DNA of 64,000 nucleotides from JAYQKL01 sp049890195. GTDB taxonomy: Bacteria > Pseudomonadota > Alphaproteobacteria > RS24. The DNA lies in contig JBMHBY010000003.1 in NCBI GenBank assembly GCA_049890195.1, positions 186,001 to 250,000 on the forward strand. Reading direction: 5' to 3'. Numbering within the stretch: the stretch's first letter is position 1; every line of letters starts with the position of its first letter. Below the pieces are notes generated by a model, which made no database searches, was not told the DNA's origin, and saw only the letters and a program-made list of their open reading frames with translations. Position numbers and translations under genes: made by a program. Shown in pieces: positions 54,430 through 63,235 of this stretch.

Positions 54430-56307
54430 TCAGGCCGGGGTTTCCTCAGGCAGGTTTTTTCTGGCGTAGTGCAGCAGCAGGGTCAGCGCGGCGGGCGTCA
54501 TGCCATCCAGCCGTGCCGCCTGCCCGAGTGTGGCGGGGCGTGCCTTGTCAAGCTTTTGGCGCACCTCACTGGACATGCCCTCCAGCGTCAAATAATCAAA
54601 ATCCGCCGGAAGGCGCAGGTTTTCATCACGCCGGAAGGCGGCGATATCGGCCTTCTGCCGGTCCAAATAGCCGGCATATTGGGCATCGGTCTCAATCTGC
54701 TCACGGATTTCAGGGCTCCACGCCGCCATCTCAGGCCAGAGGGCGACCATCTGCGCCCACTCAACCCCCGGATGCCCCAAAAGATCAATAATATTGCGGC
54801 GCACCCCGTCGGCATTGATCTTCATCCCGTGTTTTTGTGCCTCATTCGGTGTCATATCGTGGGCCTGCGCAAACGCTCTGGCACCATCAAGGCGGTGCAT
54901 TTTGTCCTCAAAAACCGCCTTGCGCCGCCCCCCGACACAACCAACGGCCAGCCCTTTCGGTGTCAAACGCTGGTCGGCATTGTCGGCCCTCAAAGTCAGG
55001 CGGTATTCCGCCCGCGACGTGAACATGCGATACGGCTCCTGCACCCCACGGGTCACAAGGTCATCAATCATCACGCCGATATAAGCGTCCGCACGGTCAA
55101 GAACAAACGGCTCGGCCGTGCCGCCGGCCGACAAAGCGGCGTTCAATCCGGCAATCAAGCCCTGCCCGGCGGCCTCCTCATAGCCGGTTGTGCCATTGAT
55201 TTGGCCGGCCAGATAAAGACCTGGGAGCTTTTTGACCTGCAGGGTCATGTCCAGCTCACGCGGATCGACATAATCATACTCAATCGCATAGCCGTAGCGG
55301 ATCACGGTAACGTCTTCCAGACCCGGGATGGTTTTCAAAAAAGCATCCTGAATGTCCCGCGGCAAAGATGTGGAAATGCCGTTCGGGTAAACAGTATGGT
55401 CATCGAGACCTTCGGGCTCCAGAAACACCTGATGGCGTTGGCGCTGCGGGAAACGGGCCACCTTGTCCTCCAGCGCCGGACAATATCGCGGCCCCACACC
55501 ATCAATTTGTCCGGAATAAACCGGGGACTTCTTGATGTTTTCAGCAATGATGGCCTGCGTTGCCTCGGTTGTTGTTGTGATATGGCATGGGATTTGCGGC
55601 ACCGTGATGTCCGTGTTCAAAAACGAAAAAGGCTGCACCGGCACATCACCCGGCTGCGGTTCACAAACATCATAATTGATGGTGCGCCCGTCCAGGCGCG
55701 CCGGTGTGCCGGTTTTCATCCGACCCATCGTCAAATCAAGGCCATACAGGCGTTCGGATAGTTTTTTGGCCGGCGCCTCCCCGAAACGACCGGCCGGCGT
55801 CCGCTCCGTCCCGAGATGGATCAGCCCGTCAAGAAAGGTTCCGGTGGTCAAAACCGTCGCCGCCGCAGAAAATTGGTCGCCGCCGGCCGTCACCACACCG
55901 ACGACACGGCCATTTTCAACCACAAGATCATCAACCGGAGCCGCCAGAACCGACAGGTTCGGCATGTTCAGGATTTCAGCCTGCATCGCCTCACGATAGA
56001 GCCTGCGGTCAGCCTGCGCCCGCGGGCCGCGCACCGCCGGCCCTTTGCGGCGGTTCAACAAACGAAACTGGATGCCGGCACAGTCGGCGACGCGACCCAT
56101 CAGCCCGTCAAGGGCGTCTATTTCGCGCACCAGATGACCCTTGCCAACCCCGCCAATCGCGGGATTGCATGACATTTCACCAATGGTTTCGATTTTGTGG
56201 GTCAACAGCAGGGTTGACGCGCCCATGCGCGCGGCGGCGGCGGCGGCCTCACAGCCGGCATGCCCGCCCCCGATTACAATCACATCATATAGTGCGGTCT
56301 TCGTCAT
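54430..56307 (-). CDS. mnmG: tRNA uridine-5-carboxymethylaminomethyl synthase subunit MnmG (GidA)
   Basis: 625 residues from the ATG at 56307 (MTKTALYDVIVIGGGHAGCEAAAAAARMG is the FAD fold; only the motif GGGHAGCEA need be noted). An in-frame extension to 56352 lacks family character. Other family motifs are CNPAIGGVGKGHLVREIDAL, TGTFLDGLIHLG, GRMKTGTPARLDGRTI, CPALEDKV, GTTGYEEAAGQGLIAGLNAA and MFTSRAEYRLTLRADNAD, with a C-terminal helical tRNA-binding region. With MnmE it modifies U34 of tRNAs. It lies 99 bases after mnmE, a gap that carries a parS-like site. Confidence 0.97.
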   Translation of the reverse strand: MTKTALYDVIVIGGGHAGCEAAAAAARMGASTLLLTHKIETIGEMSCNPAIGGVGKGHLVREIDALDGLMGRVADCAGIQFRLLNRRKGPAVRGPRAQADRRLYREAMQAEILNMPNLSVLAAPVDDLVVENGRVVGVVTAGGDQFSAAATVLTTGTFLDGLIHLGTERTPAGRFGEAPAKKLSERLYGLDLTMGRMKTGTPARLDGRTINYDVCEPQPGDVPVQPFSFLNTDITVPQIPCHITTTTEATQAIIAENIKKSPVYSGQIDGVGPRYCPALEDKVARFPQRQRHQVFLEPEGLDDHTVYPNGISTSLPRDIQDAFLKTIPGLEDVTVIRYGYAIEYDYVDPRELDMTLQVKKLPGLYLAGQINGTTGYEEAAGQGLIAGLNAALSAGGTAEPFVLDRADAYIGVMIDDLVTRGVQEPYRMFTSRAEYRLTLRADNADQRLTPKGLAVGCVGGRRKAVFEDKMHRLDGARAFAQAHDMTPNEAQKHGMKINADGVRRNIIDLLGHPGVEWAQMVALWPEMAAWSPEIREQIETDAQYAGYLDRQKADIAAFRRDENLRLPADFDYLTLEGMSSEVRQKLDKARPATLGQAARLDGMTPAALTLLLHYARKNLPEETPA

Positions 56308-56378
56308 GAGGCTTTTTAACCCGCCATCACGCCACGGGCAAGTCTTTAGCAAAAATAAGGCGCCGCATTTGTGCCGCT

Positions 56379-56394
56379 TGTTTCATGTGAAACA
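56379..56394. promoter_or_regulatory. parS-like ParB binding site between mnmE and mnmG
   Basis: TGTTTCATGTGAAACA differs from the consensus TGTTTCACGTGAAACA at one central base. It is in the 99-base gap between mnmE and mnmG, 13 bases beyond the mnmE stop. Confidence 0.75.
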
Positions 56395-56406
56395 TTTGGG
56401 ACGGGG

Positions 56407-57765
56407 TTATTTGCCGATACAAAAATCGCTGAACACAATGTCCAGCAGCGCCTCAACGTCCACCTCACCGGTGATGCGGCCGATTTCGCGCATGGCCAAA
56501 CGCATATCCTCGGCCACAAGTTCCAAACCCGCCTCGTCTGCGGTCGCAGCCAGAGCACGGCGCAACGCCTCCAGCGCCGCCTCCAGCGCCAGCTTGTGCC
56601 GCTTCCGGGTCAGGGCCGGATGATCCGACAAACCAAAAAGCTCAGCAACCGTTTGTTCCAGAGCGGCCAACAGCGCATCCATGCCGTCACCGGTTTTGGC
56701 CGACACCGGCCACGGCGTTCCGCCGGCCTCCACCGGGAAGCCCTGGCCCATGGCGGCGGATTTATCCAGATCCACCTTGTTCAAAACAACAAAATCCCCG
56801 GAAGAAACAGGAACCGCATTATCTTGAAACGCACCCCCCGCCTGGTCTGCAGCAAAAACAAACAACCGCAAATCAGCCTCCTCAGCCCGCTTTTTGGCGC
56901 GACGCACCCCCTCCCGCTCTATTTCATCACCGGCCTCGCGCAGTCCGGCCGTGTCTGCCATCACCACCGGAACACCGGCAATCTCAAGCGACACCTCAAT
57001 GACATCGCGGGTTGTGCCCGCGCGGGCCGATACAATCGCCGCCTCCCGGCCGGCAATCGCATTTAGAAGACTTGACTTGCCGACATTCGGGGCACCGACC
57101 AGCGCAATCTCAATCCCCTCGCGCAGACTTCTGCCGCGCCGTTCGGTCAAATGCGCCTCAATTTCGCCTGTCAACGCAGCCACATCACTGAGAACAGCCT
57201 GACCAATGCCGCCGGGCAGGTCCTCATCCGCGAACTCAATATCCGCCTCCAAGTGCGCCAAAGCATGGGACAATCTTTGCCGCCAGCCGCCGTAAAGCTG
57301 ACCCAGCGCCCCGCGCATCTGCCGCACCGCCTGGTCCTTTTGTGCCCGTGTCTCGGCGTCGATCAAATCCGCCACAGCCTCAGCACGGGTCAGGTCAAGC
57401 CGGCCATTGATGACGGCCTGTCGGGTAAAGTCGCCGGGTCCGGCCGGCCGAAGTCCGGACTGGTCAGCCAAAATCTCCAGAACCTCATCGACCACCGCCA
57501 GGCCGCCATGCAGCTGCAGCTCGGCCACATCCTCCCCAGTATAAGAGTTGGGTCCCTTGAAACACAGCACCAGCGCCTCATCCACCAGAAGGCCGCTGGC
57601 CGGGTTGACAATGTGCCTCAGGCTGGCTTGACGGGGGGCCGGAATCTGTTTTTTTGTAATGAGCTCAATGGCTTGCATGGTTTTTGGTCCGGAAACCCGG
57701 ACCACCGCTACGGCGCCGCGCCCCCGCGGTGTACTGAGCGCAAATATCGTGTTGGTGTGATCCAT
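56407..57765 (-). CDS. mnmE: tRNA modification GTPase MnmE (TrmE)
   Basis: 452 residues. N-terminal folate-binding domain with IFALSTPRGRGAVAVVRVSG and DFTRQAVINGRLDLTRAEAVADLI. The inserted G domain has G1 VGAPNVGKSSLLNAI (about residue 232), G2 TTRD, G3 DTAGLREAGDEIE and G4 NKVDLD. The C-terminal catalytic motif is CIGK. It works with MnmG on tRNA U34. It is convergent to nothing nearby on its 3' side and divergent from the DUF255 gene, with about 98 bases between the starts. Confidence 0.97.
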   Translation of the reverse strand: MDHTNTIFALSTPRGRGAVAVVRVSGPKTMQAIELITKKQIPAPRQASLRHIVNPASGLLVDEALVLCFKGPNSYTGEDVAELQLHGGLAVVDEVLEILADQSGLRPAGPGDFTRQAVINGRLDLTRAEAVADLIDAETRAQKDQAVRQMRGALGQLYGGWRQRLSHALAHLEADIEFADEDLPGGIGQAVLSDVAALTGEIEAHLTERRGRSLREGIEIALVGAPNVGKSSLLNAIAGREAAIVSARAGTTRDVIEVSLEIAGVPVVMADTAGLREAGDEIEREGVRRAKKRAEEADLRLFVFAADQAGGAFQDNAVPVSSGDFVVLNKVDLDKSAAMGQGFPVEAGGTPWPVSAKTGDGMDALLAALEQTVAELFGLSDHPALTRKRHKLALEAALEALRRALAATADEAGLELVAEDMRLAMREIGRITGEVDVEALLDIVFSDFCIGK

Positions 57766-57863
57766 CCCTTGCCCGCTCCTTACTTCATCATCTCACTGTG
57801 ACACCGCCAAGCGGCTCAGCTATACTGCCCATCATCTTCACCCTTGCAGCCGGACCAACCTAT

Positions 57864-59891
57864 ATGACACAAAACCTGCTCGCCGCACAAGCCAGTCCCT
57901 ATCTCCAGCAACACAAGGACAACCCGGTGCATTGGATGCCCTGGGGGGATGACGCACTCCGCTTGGCGCAACAGCACAACAAGCCCATTCTGTTGTCGAT
58001 CGGCTATGCCGCCTGTCATTGGTGTCATGTCATGGCGCATGAAAGCTTTGAGGACACCAAAACGGCTGACGTCATGAACAGCCTGTTCATCAACATCAAG
58101 GTTGACCGCGAGGAGCGGCCGGACATTGATGATATTTACATGGGGGCGCTGCACATGATGGGGGTCCAGGGCGGCTGGCCGCTGACCATGTTTTTGACGC
58201 CGCAAGGTGAGCCGTTTTGGGGCGGCACATATTTTCCGAAAACGGCGCGGGCCGGGATGCCGGCCTTTGTTGACGTGTGCCGCGAAATCAGCCGGCTGTA
58301 TCATGAAGAGACCGACAAGGTGCGCGCCAATGCCGACCAGCTGACGGAGGCCGCCCGACGGCGCAGCGCAACACCCGCCCGGGCGCAGGCTGTCCCGGAT
58401 TTTGTCCATGAGGCCGCCGCCGGTCTGTTCACCTATATGGACAAGGAGCAGGGCGGCATGCTGGGCAGCCCGAAATTCCCGCAGCCCTTTGTGTTTGAAT
58501 ATGTCTGGGAAAGCGGGTTTTTCACCGGCAAAAATGACCTGCGCCAGGCTGCACACCATACCGCAGGGAGAATCTGCGCCGGCGGAATTTATGATCATCT
58601 GGGCGGCGGCTTTGCCCGCTACAGTGTTGATGAAAGATGGTGTGTCCCGCATTTCGAGAAAATGCTCTATGACAACGCCTTGCTGATCGACCTGTTTACG
58701 ACCCTTTACAAAGAACAGGCCAACCCGCTCTACCGCAACCGGACGGAGGAGACGGTCAGCTGGCTGATGCGGGACATGCTGCTGCCCGATGGCGGTTTTG
58801 CCGCCAGTCTTGACGCCGACACCGAGGGAGAAGAGGGGCGGTTTTATGTCTGGTCGGAGGCCGAAATCAAAACCCTTCTGGGGCCGCAGGCGACAGACTT
58901 TATGGCCTATTATGATGTGACTCCGCACGGCAACTTCGAAGGCGCAAACGTGCTCAACAGCCTGGATGGGCAGGATGATGCAAAAGACGGTTTGTTTGCC
59001 GCAGCGCGCAAGACGCTTTTGGCCCGGCGCGCATCCCGCCCACCACCGGAGCGTGACGGCAAGGTTTTGGCCGACTGGAACGGTCTGGTGATTGCCGCCC
59101 TGGCGCGCGCAGCGGTTGTTTTCGCCCGGCCGGCCTGGCTGGATCTCGCCATTGCTGCCTATGACTTCATCAAGGAAAACATGACCCATCAAAATGATGG
59201 GTGCCTGCGGATAACGCATGCCTGGTGCGCGGGTGTTTTGGGTGATTGTGATACGGCCGAGGATTACGCCAATATGATGGATGCGGCGCTGGCGCTTTAC
59301 AGCACAACCGGCCGGCAGACCTATCTGGAGGATGCACAGTCCTTCATGGCGACCCTGGACGCCGTGTTCGCCTGCACTGACGCCGGCGGCTATTACATGA
59401 CCGCCTCGGATGCCGCCGCCATTCTTGTGCGGCCCAGACATGCGCGGGACTCGGCGCTGCCAAATGCCAATGGCAGCCTGGTTTGGGCCCTGTCCCGGCT
59501 CGCCGCTTTCACCGGAAACCAATATTACGCCCGGCAGGCTGAGGCTCTGGCTGAGAGTTTTTGGCTGCACACGGAAAAAGAGTTTCCCCAGATGACCAGC
59601 AGTCTCAGCGGCCTTTTGAAACATCATAACCTGATCAGCTGCGTCATTGCGGGTCAAGCGGATGATGCGAGCACGCAGGCGCTTTTGCGGGCCGCCCGCC
59701 TGCACCCCCACCCGGCCCTGTTGGTTCAGCCGGTTGTTGACGCTGGCGCCATAGACCCGACACATCCGGCTTATTCACAATTGGCCGACACACAGGGTGA
59801 TGTCGCACAGGTCTATCTTTGCCTACAGGATAAATGTCTTGCCCCGATACGGACGCCGGAGGCGTTGACGGCAAAACTCAACGATTTATAA
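57864..59891 (+). CDS. Thioredoxin-fold DUF255 protein (YyaL/SPATA20 family)
   Basis: 675 residues from the ATG at 57864 (MTQNLLAAQASPYLQQH); in-frame sequence back to 57798 does not match the family. The N-terminal thioredoxin domain has CHWCHVMAHESFED as its CxxC site, followed by VDREERPDIDDIYM and GGWPLTMFLTPQGEPFWGGTYFP. The rest is an alpha/alpha-toroid with GGIYDHLGGGFARYSVDERW, VPHFEKMLYDNALL, DADTEGEEGRFYVWS and VLADWNGLVIAAL, like N-acylglucosamine epimerase or cellobiose epimerase folds. The function is not established. It is convergent with rho (28 bases apart). Confidence 0.9.
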   Translation: MTQNLLAAQASPYLQQHKDNPVHWMPWGDDALRLAQQHNKPILLSIGYAACHWCHVMAHESFEDTKTADVMNSLFINIKVDREERPDIDDIYMGALHMMGVQGGWPLTMFLTPQGEPFWGGTYFPKTARAGMPAFVDVCREISRLYHEETDKVRANADQLTEAARRRSATPARAQAVPDFVHEAAAGLFTYMDKEQGGMLGSPKFPQPFVFEYVWESGFFTGKNDLRQAAHHTAGRICAGGIYDHLGGGFARYSVDERWCVPHFEKMLYDNALLIDLFTTLYKEQANPLYRNRTEETVSWLMRDMLLPDGGFAASLDADTEGEEGRFYVWSEAEIKTLLGPQATDFMAYYDVTPHGNFEGANVLNSLDGQDDAKDGLFAAARKTLLARRASRPPPERDGKVLADWNGLVIAALARAAVVFARPAWLDLAIAAYDFIKENMTHQNDGCLRITHAWCAGVLGDCDTAEDYANMMDAALALYSTTGRQTYLEDAQSFMATLDAVFACTDAGGYYMTASDAAAILVRPRHARDSALPNANGSLVWALSRLAAFTGNQYYARQAEALAESFWLHTEKEFPQMTSSLSGLLKHHNLISCVIAGQADDASTQALLRAARLHPHPALLVQPVVDAGAIDPTHPAYSQLADTQGDVAQVYLCLQDKCLAPIRTPEALTAKLNDL

Positions 59892-59919
59892 GAAGCGGTT
59901 TTCGGCTGAACAAACGGCT

Positions 59920-61185
59920 TTACGTGTTCATCGAGTCGAAAAACTCATCATTGGTTTTGGTCTGCTTGAGTTTGTCGAGCAGGAACTCGATTGCATCGAC
60001 CGTTCCCATCGGGTTCAGGATGCGGCGCAGCACATATATCTTGGCCAATGTATCGCGTTCGATCAGGATCTCTTCCTTACGGGTGCCGGACTTCATAATG
60101 TCAATGGCCGGGAACACACGTTTGTCTGCAATCTTGCGGTCCAGAACGACCTCAGAGTTGCCGGTGCCCTTGAACTCCTCAAAGATGACCTCATCCATGC
60201 GGCTGCCGGTGTCAATCAAAGCGGTGGAGATGATGGTCAGGGACCCGCCTTCCTCAATGTTCCGCGCCGCCCCGAAAAAGCGTTTCGGGCGCTGCAGTGC
60301 ATTGGCGTCAACACCACCCGTCAACACCTTGCCTGAGGACGGCACAACCGTATTATAGGCACGACCAAGCCGGGTGATGCTGTCGAGCAGGATGACGACA
60401 TCGCGTCCATGCTCAACAAGGCGTTTGGCCTTTTCAATGACCATTTCAGCAACCTGAACATGGCGGGCCGCTGGCTCGTCAAAGGTTGATGAAATCACCT
60501 CCCCATTGACCGAACGCTGCATGTCTGTCACTTCCTCCGGACGCTCATCAATCAACAGTACGATCAAATAGCATTCCGGGTGATTGCTGGCGATGGACTG
60601 GGCGATATTTTGCAGCAAAACCGTCTTACCGGTGCGCGGCGGGGCCACAATCAGGGCGCGTTGGCCTTTACCCAATGGCGCGACAACATCGATCACACGC
60701 GATGACTTATCTTTGCCGGTCGGGTCATCCACTTCCATCAACAAGCGTTCATCCGGGTAAAGCGGGGTCAAATTGTCAAAGTTCACCTTGTAGCGAACTT
60801 TGTCCGGGTCCTCAAAGTTGATTGAATTGACCTTGATCAGGGCGAAATAGCGTTCCCCCTCTTTGGGGCTGCGGATGTCACCTTCAACGGTGTCTCCGGT
60901 CCGCAGGGAAAATTTCCTGATTTGCGAGGGCGAGACATAAATATCATCCGGCCCCGGCAGATAATTGGCGTCAGGGGATCTCAGAAAACCGAAGCCGTCC
61001 GGCAACACCTCGACCACACCGGCCCCGATAATCCCAATACCATCCTCCGCATATTTCTTCAAAATTGCGAACATCAAGTCCTGTTTGCGCATGGTTGAGG
61101 CGTTCTCGATATCCTGCGTTTCGGCAATTTCGAGAAGTTCCGTCGGGGATTTGGTTTTCAGATCCTGAAGTTTGATTTGATCCAT
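59920..61185 (-). CDS. rho: Transcription termination factor Rho
   Basis: 421 residues from the ATG at 61185 (MDQIKLQDLK). N-terminal helical and OB-fold RNA-binding part with ELLEIAETQDIENA, EVLPDGFGFLRSPDANYLPGPDDIYVSPSQIRKF and GDTVEGDIRSPKEGERYFALIKV. The ring ATPase has Walker A APPRTGKTVLLQ, Walker B VVILLDSITRLGRAYN, and the Q and R loops (VLTGGVDANALQRPKRFFGAARNIEEGGSL). The upstream gap of 121 bases shows no clear attenuator. It lies downstream of hemJ and hemE on the same strand. Confidence 0.97.
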   Translation of the reverse strand: MDQIKLQDLKTKSPTELLEIAETQDIENASTMRKQDLMFAILKKYAEDGIGIIGAGVVEVLPDGFGFLRSPDANYLPGPDDIYVSPSQIRKFSLRTGDTVEGDIRSPKEGERYFALIKVNSINFEDPDKVRYKVNFDNLTPLYPDERLLMEVDDPTGKDKSSRVIDVVAPLGKGQRALIVAPPRTGKTVLLQNIAQSIASNHPECYLIVLLIDERPEEVTDMQRSVNGEVISSTFDEPAARHVQVAEMVIEKAKRLVEHGRDVVILLDSITRLGRAYNTVVPSSGKVLTGGVDANALQRPKRFFGAARNIEEGGSLTIISTALIDTGSRMDEVIFEEFKGTGNSEVVLDRKIADKRVFPAIDIMKSGTRKEEILIERDTLAKIYVLRRILNPMGTVDAIEFLLDKLKQTKTNDEFFDSMNT

Positions 61186-61306
61186 GGATAAGCTCTTGGA
61201 TGAGATTTTTTGGAAAAAATATGTCGGTAAAGACACAAGGGCAGAAGGAAATGTACCCCATCTGCATCATGACGGCAAAACAGGTCTTTGGCAAGTTTTT
61301 TGCGCC

Positions 61307-61753
61307 TCAGAACGGCTGAACAATGACCATAACAACAATGATAATGGTCAAGACCGGCGGAATTTCATTAACCATGCGGAAAAACCGGCTGGATTTGGGC
61401 GAGGATCCCAGCAAAAACTGCTTGCGCCAGCGGGCCAGAAAGATGTGATAAACCAGCAAAATCACCAGACACAATAACTTTACATTAATCCACATGCCGG
61501 CGTTAACGTAAAACCCGGGCCGCAGCAACAGGGCCAAACCAAACAGCCAAGCTGCAATCATGGCCGGATTGATGATTATTTTGAGAAGTTTGTGCTCCAT
61601 CACCTCAAAAGTGGCGACAGCCTCCCCATTTTCATAAGCTTCGGCATGATACACATACAGGCGCGGGAGGTAATACATGCCAGCCATCCAGAACATGACA
61701 GCAATAACGTGAAACGCCGTTATCCATTTTGACAAACCCCATAAAAAATCCAT
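61307..61753 (-). CDS. hemJ: Protoporphyrinogen IX oxidase HemJ
   Basis: 148 residues, four transmembrane helices, basic loop between. Family motifs include FHVIAVMFWMAGMYYLPRLYVYHAEA at the start with the essential His, VMEHKLLKIIINPAMIAAW with a second His/Lys pair, and FRMVNEIPPVLTIIIVVMVIVQPF at the end. It oxidises protoporphyrinogen in haem synthesis in organisms without HemY or HemG. It is 15 bases after hemE, so the two haem genes are co-transcribed. Confidence 0.94.
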   Translation of the reverse strand: MDFLWGLSKWITAFHVIAVMFWMAGMYYLPRLYVYHAEAYENGEAVATFEVMEHKLLKIIINPAMIAAWLFGLALLLRPGFYVNAGMWINVKLLCLVILLVYHIFLARWRKQFLLGSSPKSSRFFRMVNEIPPVLTIIIVVMVIVQPF

Positions 61754-61768
61754 ATTCCCCTCCCGCCG

Positions 61769-62785
61769 TCAAACGGCGTTGATGATGTCCAATACCCGCG
61801 CGACATTCTCGGGCGGGGTTTGTGGCACGATGCCGTGACCAAGATTAAAAATATGCCTGCGCGAAGCGGTTGTCTCCAGAATATGAGTAACAGCCCGGTC
61901 TAGTTCCGCACCGCCTTCCACCAAGACCTGGGGATCAAGATTACCCTGCGTTACCACAGTATCCGGCAATGCTGCGCAGGCCCATGCCAAATCGATGCTC
62001 TGGTCAAGACCGACAGCATCCACACCCGTATGCGCTGCAAACTCCTTCACCCGCTCACCGATTGCCCTCGGGAACCCGATTATCGGGACCGTGACCCCCT
62101 GGGCGCGCAAAGTCTCAACAATTTTGCGGTTGGGTTCGAAACACCAAGTCTCCAATGCGGCCCCATGCAAACTCGAGGCCCAGCTGTCAAAAAGCTGGAG
62201 GCATTGAGCACCATGATCGACCTGCTTTTTCAAATAGGCAACAGTGGTCTCCACAAGCAAATCCATGAGGCCGGCAAAAGCGGGGGTGTCCGCTTTCATC
62301 AAGGCGTGGGCCGGTTCCTGTGCAGGTGTGCCTTTGCCGGCGATCATATAGGTCGCCACCGTCCAGGGGGAACCGGCAAACCCGATCAGCGCAACCTCCT
62401 CCGGCAGTGTTTTCTTCAGCAGGGTGACGGTTTCATAGACCGGAGCCAGATGGTTATGAATACCATCGGGGTTTAAACTGTCGCAATTAAGGACAGGATT
62501 CAGTCTTGGCCCCTCCCCTTCCTCAAACCACAATTCTTGTCCAAGGGCCTGCGGGAGCAAAAGAATATCGGCAAATAGGATGGCAGCATCAAATCGGAAA
62601 CGCCTGAGAGGTTGCAGGGTCACTTCGCCGGCTAAAGCCGGTGTGTAGCATAAATCCAGAAAGCTGCCGGCTTGTTTGCGTGTTGCACGATATTCGGGCA
62701 AATATCGACCTGCCTGCCTCATAAACCAGACGGGAGGCCTTAAATCAGGCGAAGCTTGGGAGAAAACGGATAAAAATCGGTTCAT
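61769..62785 (-). CDS. hemE: Uroporphyrinogen decarboxylase
   Basis: 338 residues. The signatures are PPVWFMRQAGRYLPEYRATR near the start (substrate-binding Arg), FADILLLPQALG, GFAGSPWTVATYMIAGKGT, YLKKQVDHGAQCLQLFDSWA, and the C-terminal FNLGHGIVPQTPPENV. It removes four carboxyl groups to give coproporphyrinogen III. The start borders a 450-base non-coding stretch with many DnaA boxes; the same hemE-flanking position is the origin in Caulobacter. Confidence 0.97.
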   Translation of the reverse strand: MNRFLSVFSQASPDLRPPVWFMRQAGRYLPEYRATRKQAGSFLDLCYTPALAGEVTLQPLRRFRFDAAILFADILLLPQALGQELWFEEGEGPRLNPVLNCDSLNPDGIHNHLAPVYETVTLLKKTLPEEVALIGFAGSPWTVATYMIAGKGTPAQEPAHALMKADTPAFAGLMDLLVETTVAYLKKQVDHGAQCLQLFDSWASSLHGAALETWCFEPNRKIVETLRAQGVTVPIIGFPRAIGERVKEFAAHTGVDAVGLDQSIDLAWACAALPDTVVTQGNLDPQVLVEGGAELDRAVTHILETTASRRHIFNLGHGIVPQTPPENVARVLDIINAV

Positions 62786-63235
62786 GGATCGTAACGTGAT
62801 GAAAGCCTCGGATTTGCCTCAACCCTTTTCTTTATAAATATATAATAGGAAGTGGTTGTTGTAGGGTAAGCCCTTATCTGTGGATTAAATCATTTGCGAC
62901 GGTTTTTCCACATGAAATCACACAGCGCCCCAGGGCAGATAAATCAAGGTTATACACAAAACACGCACATAGATAATCGGGCAGAATGAAATCAGCGGCT
63001 TAGCAATGTTGATTCAGTCCTATGTGTTTTTGAATAACAAGGATAACGGGGATAAGTGGTGTCGTATAGGTTATCAACAGTTTCCACAAGCGGTTGTCGC
63101 GATTTATTAAACCCATTAAAACTGTGTTCGCACAAATATGAAAAGGTGTATGGAATCGGGCAATCGGTTAAACTGGATGGGTTATCCACATGATTAACCT
63201 TTTCCACAGGCGTGGCAGGCAGCGGGGAGACGGGC
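62786..63235. other. oriC: Probable chromosomal origin of replication (oriC)
   Basis: A 450-base gap without genes between hemE and the PPSR gene. DnaA boxes: TTATCCACA exact at 63182; TTTTCCACA at 62904 and 63200; TTATACACA at 62950; TTATCAACA at 63071; GTTTCCACA at 63080; and TGTGGATTA on the minus strand at 62879. A strongly AT-rich stretch at 62830-62848 (TTTATAAATATATAATA) is a candidate unwinding element. Two GANTC (CcrM-type) sites are at 63011 and 63153. The setting hemE-origin-DUF299 and the nearby parABS locus match the known alphaproteobacterial layout. Origin activity is inference. Confidence 0.82.

Noticed and set aside
57816..59765. 649-codon minus-strand frame opposite the DUF255 gene
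   Set aside because: The plus-strand protein has all YyaL-family motifs; the antisense product has none.
63107..63119. TTAA-N5-TTAA in the origin as a CtrA site
   Set aside because: The CtrA consensus needs seven bases between the halves; here there are five.
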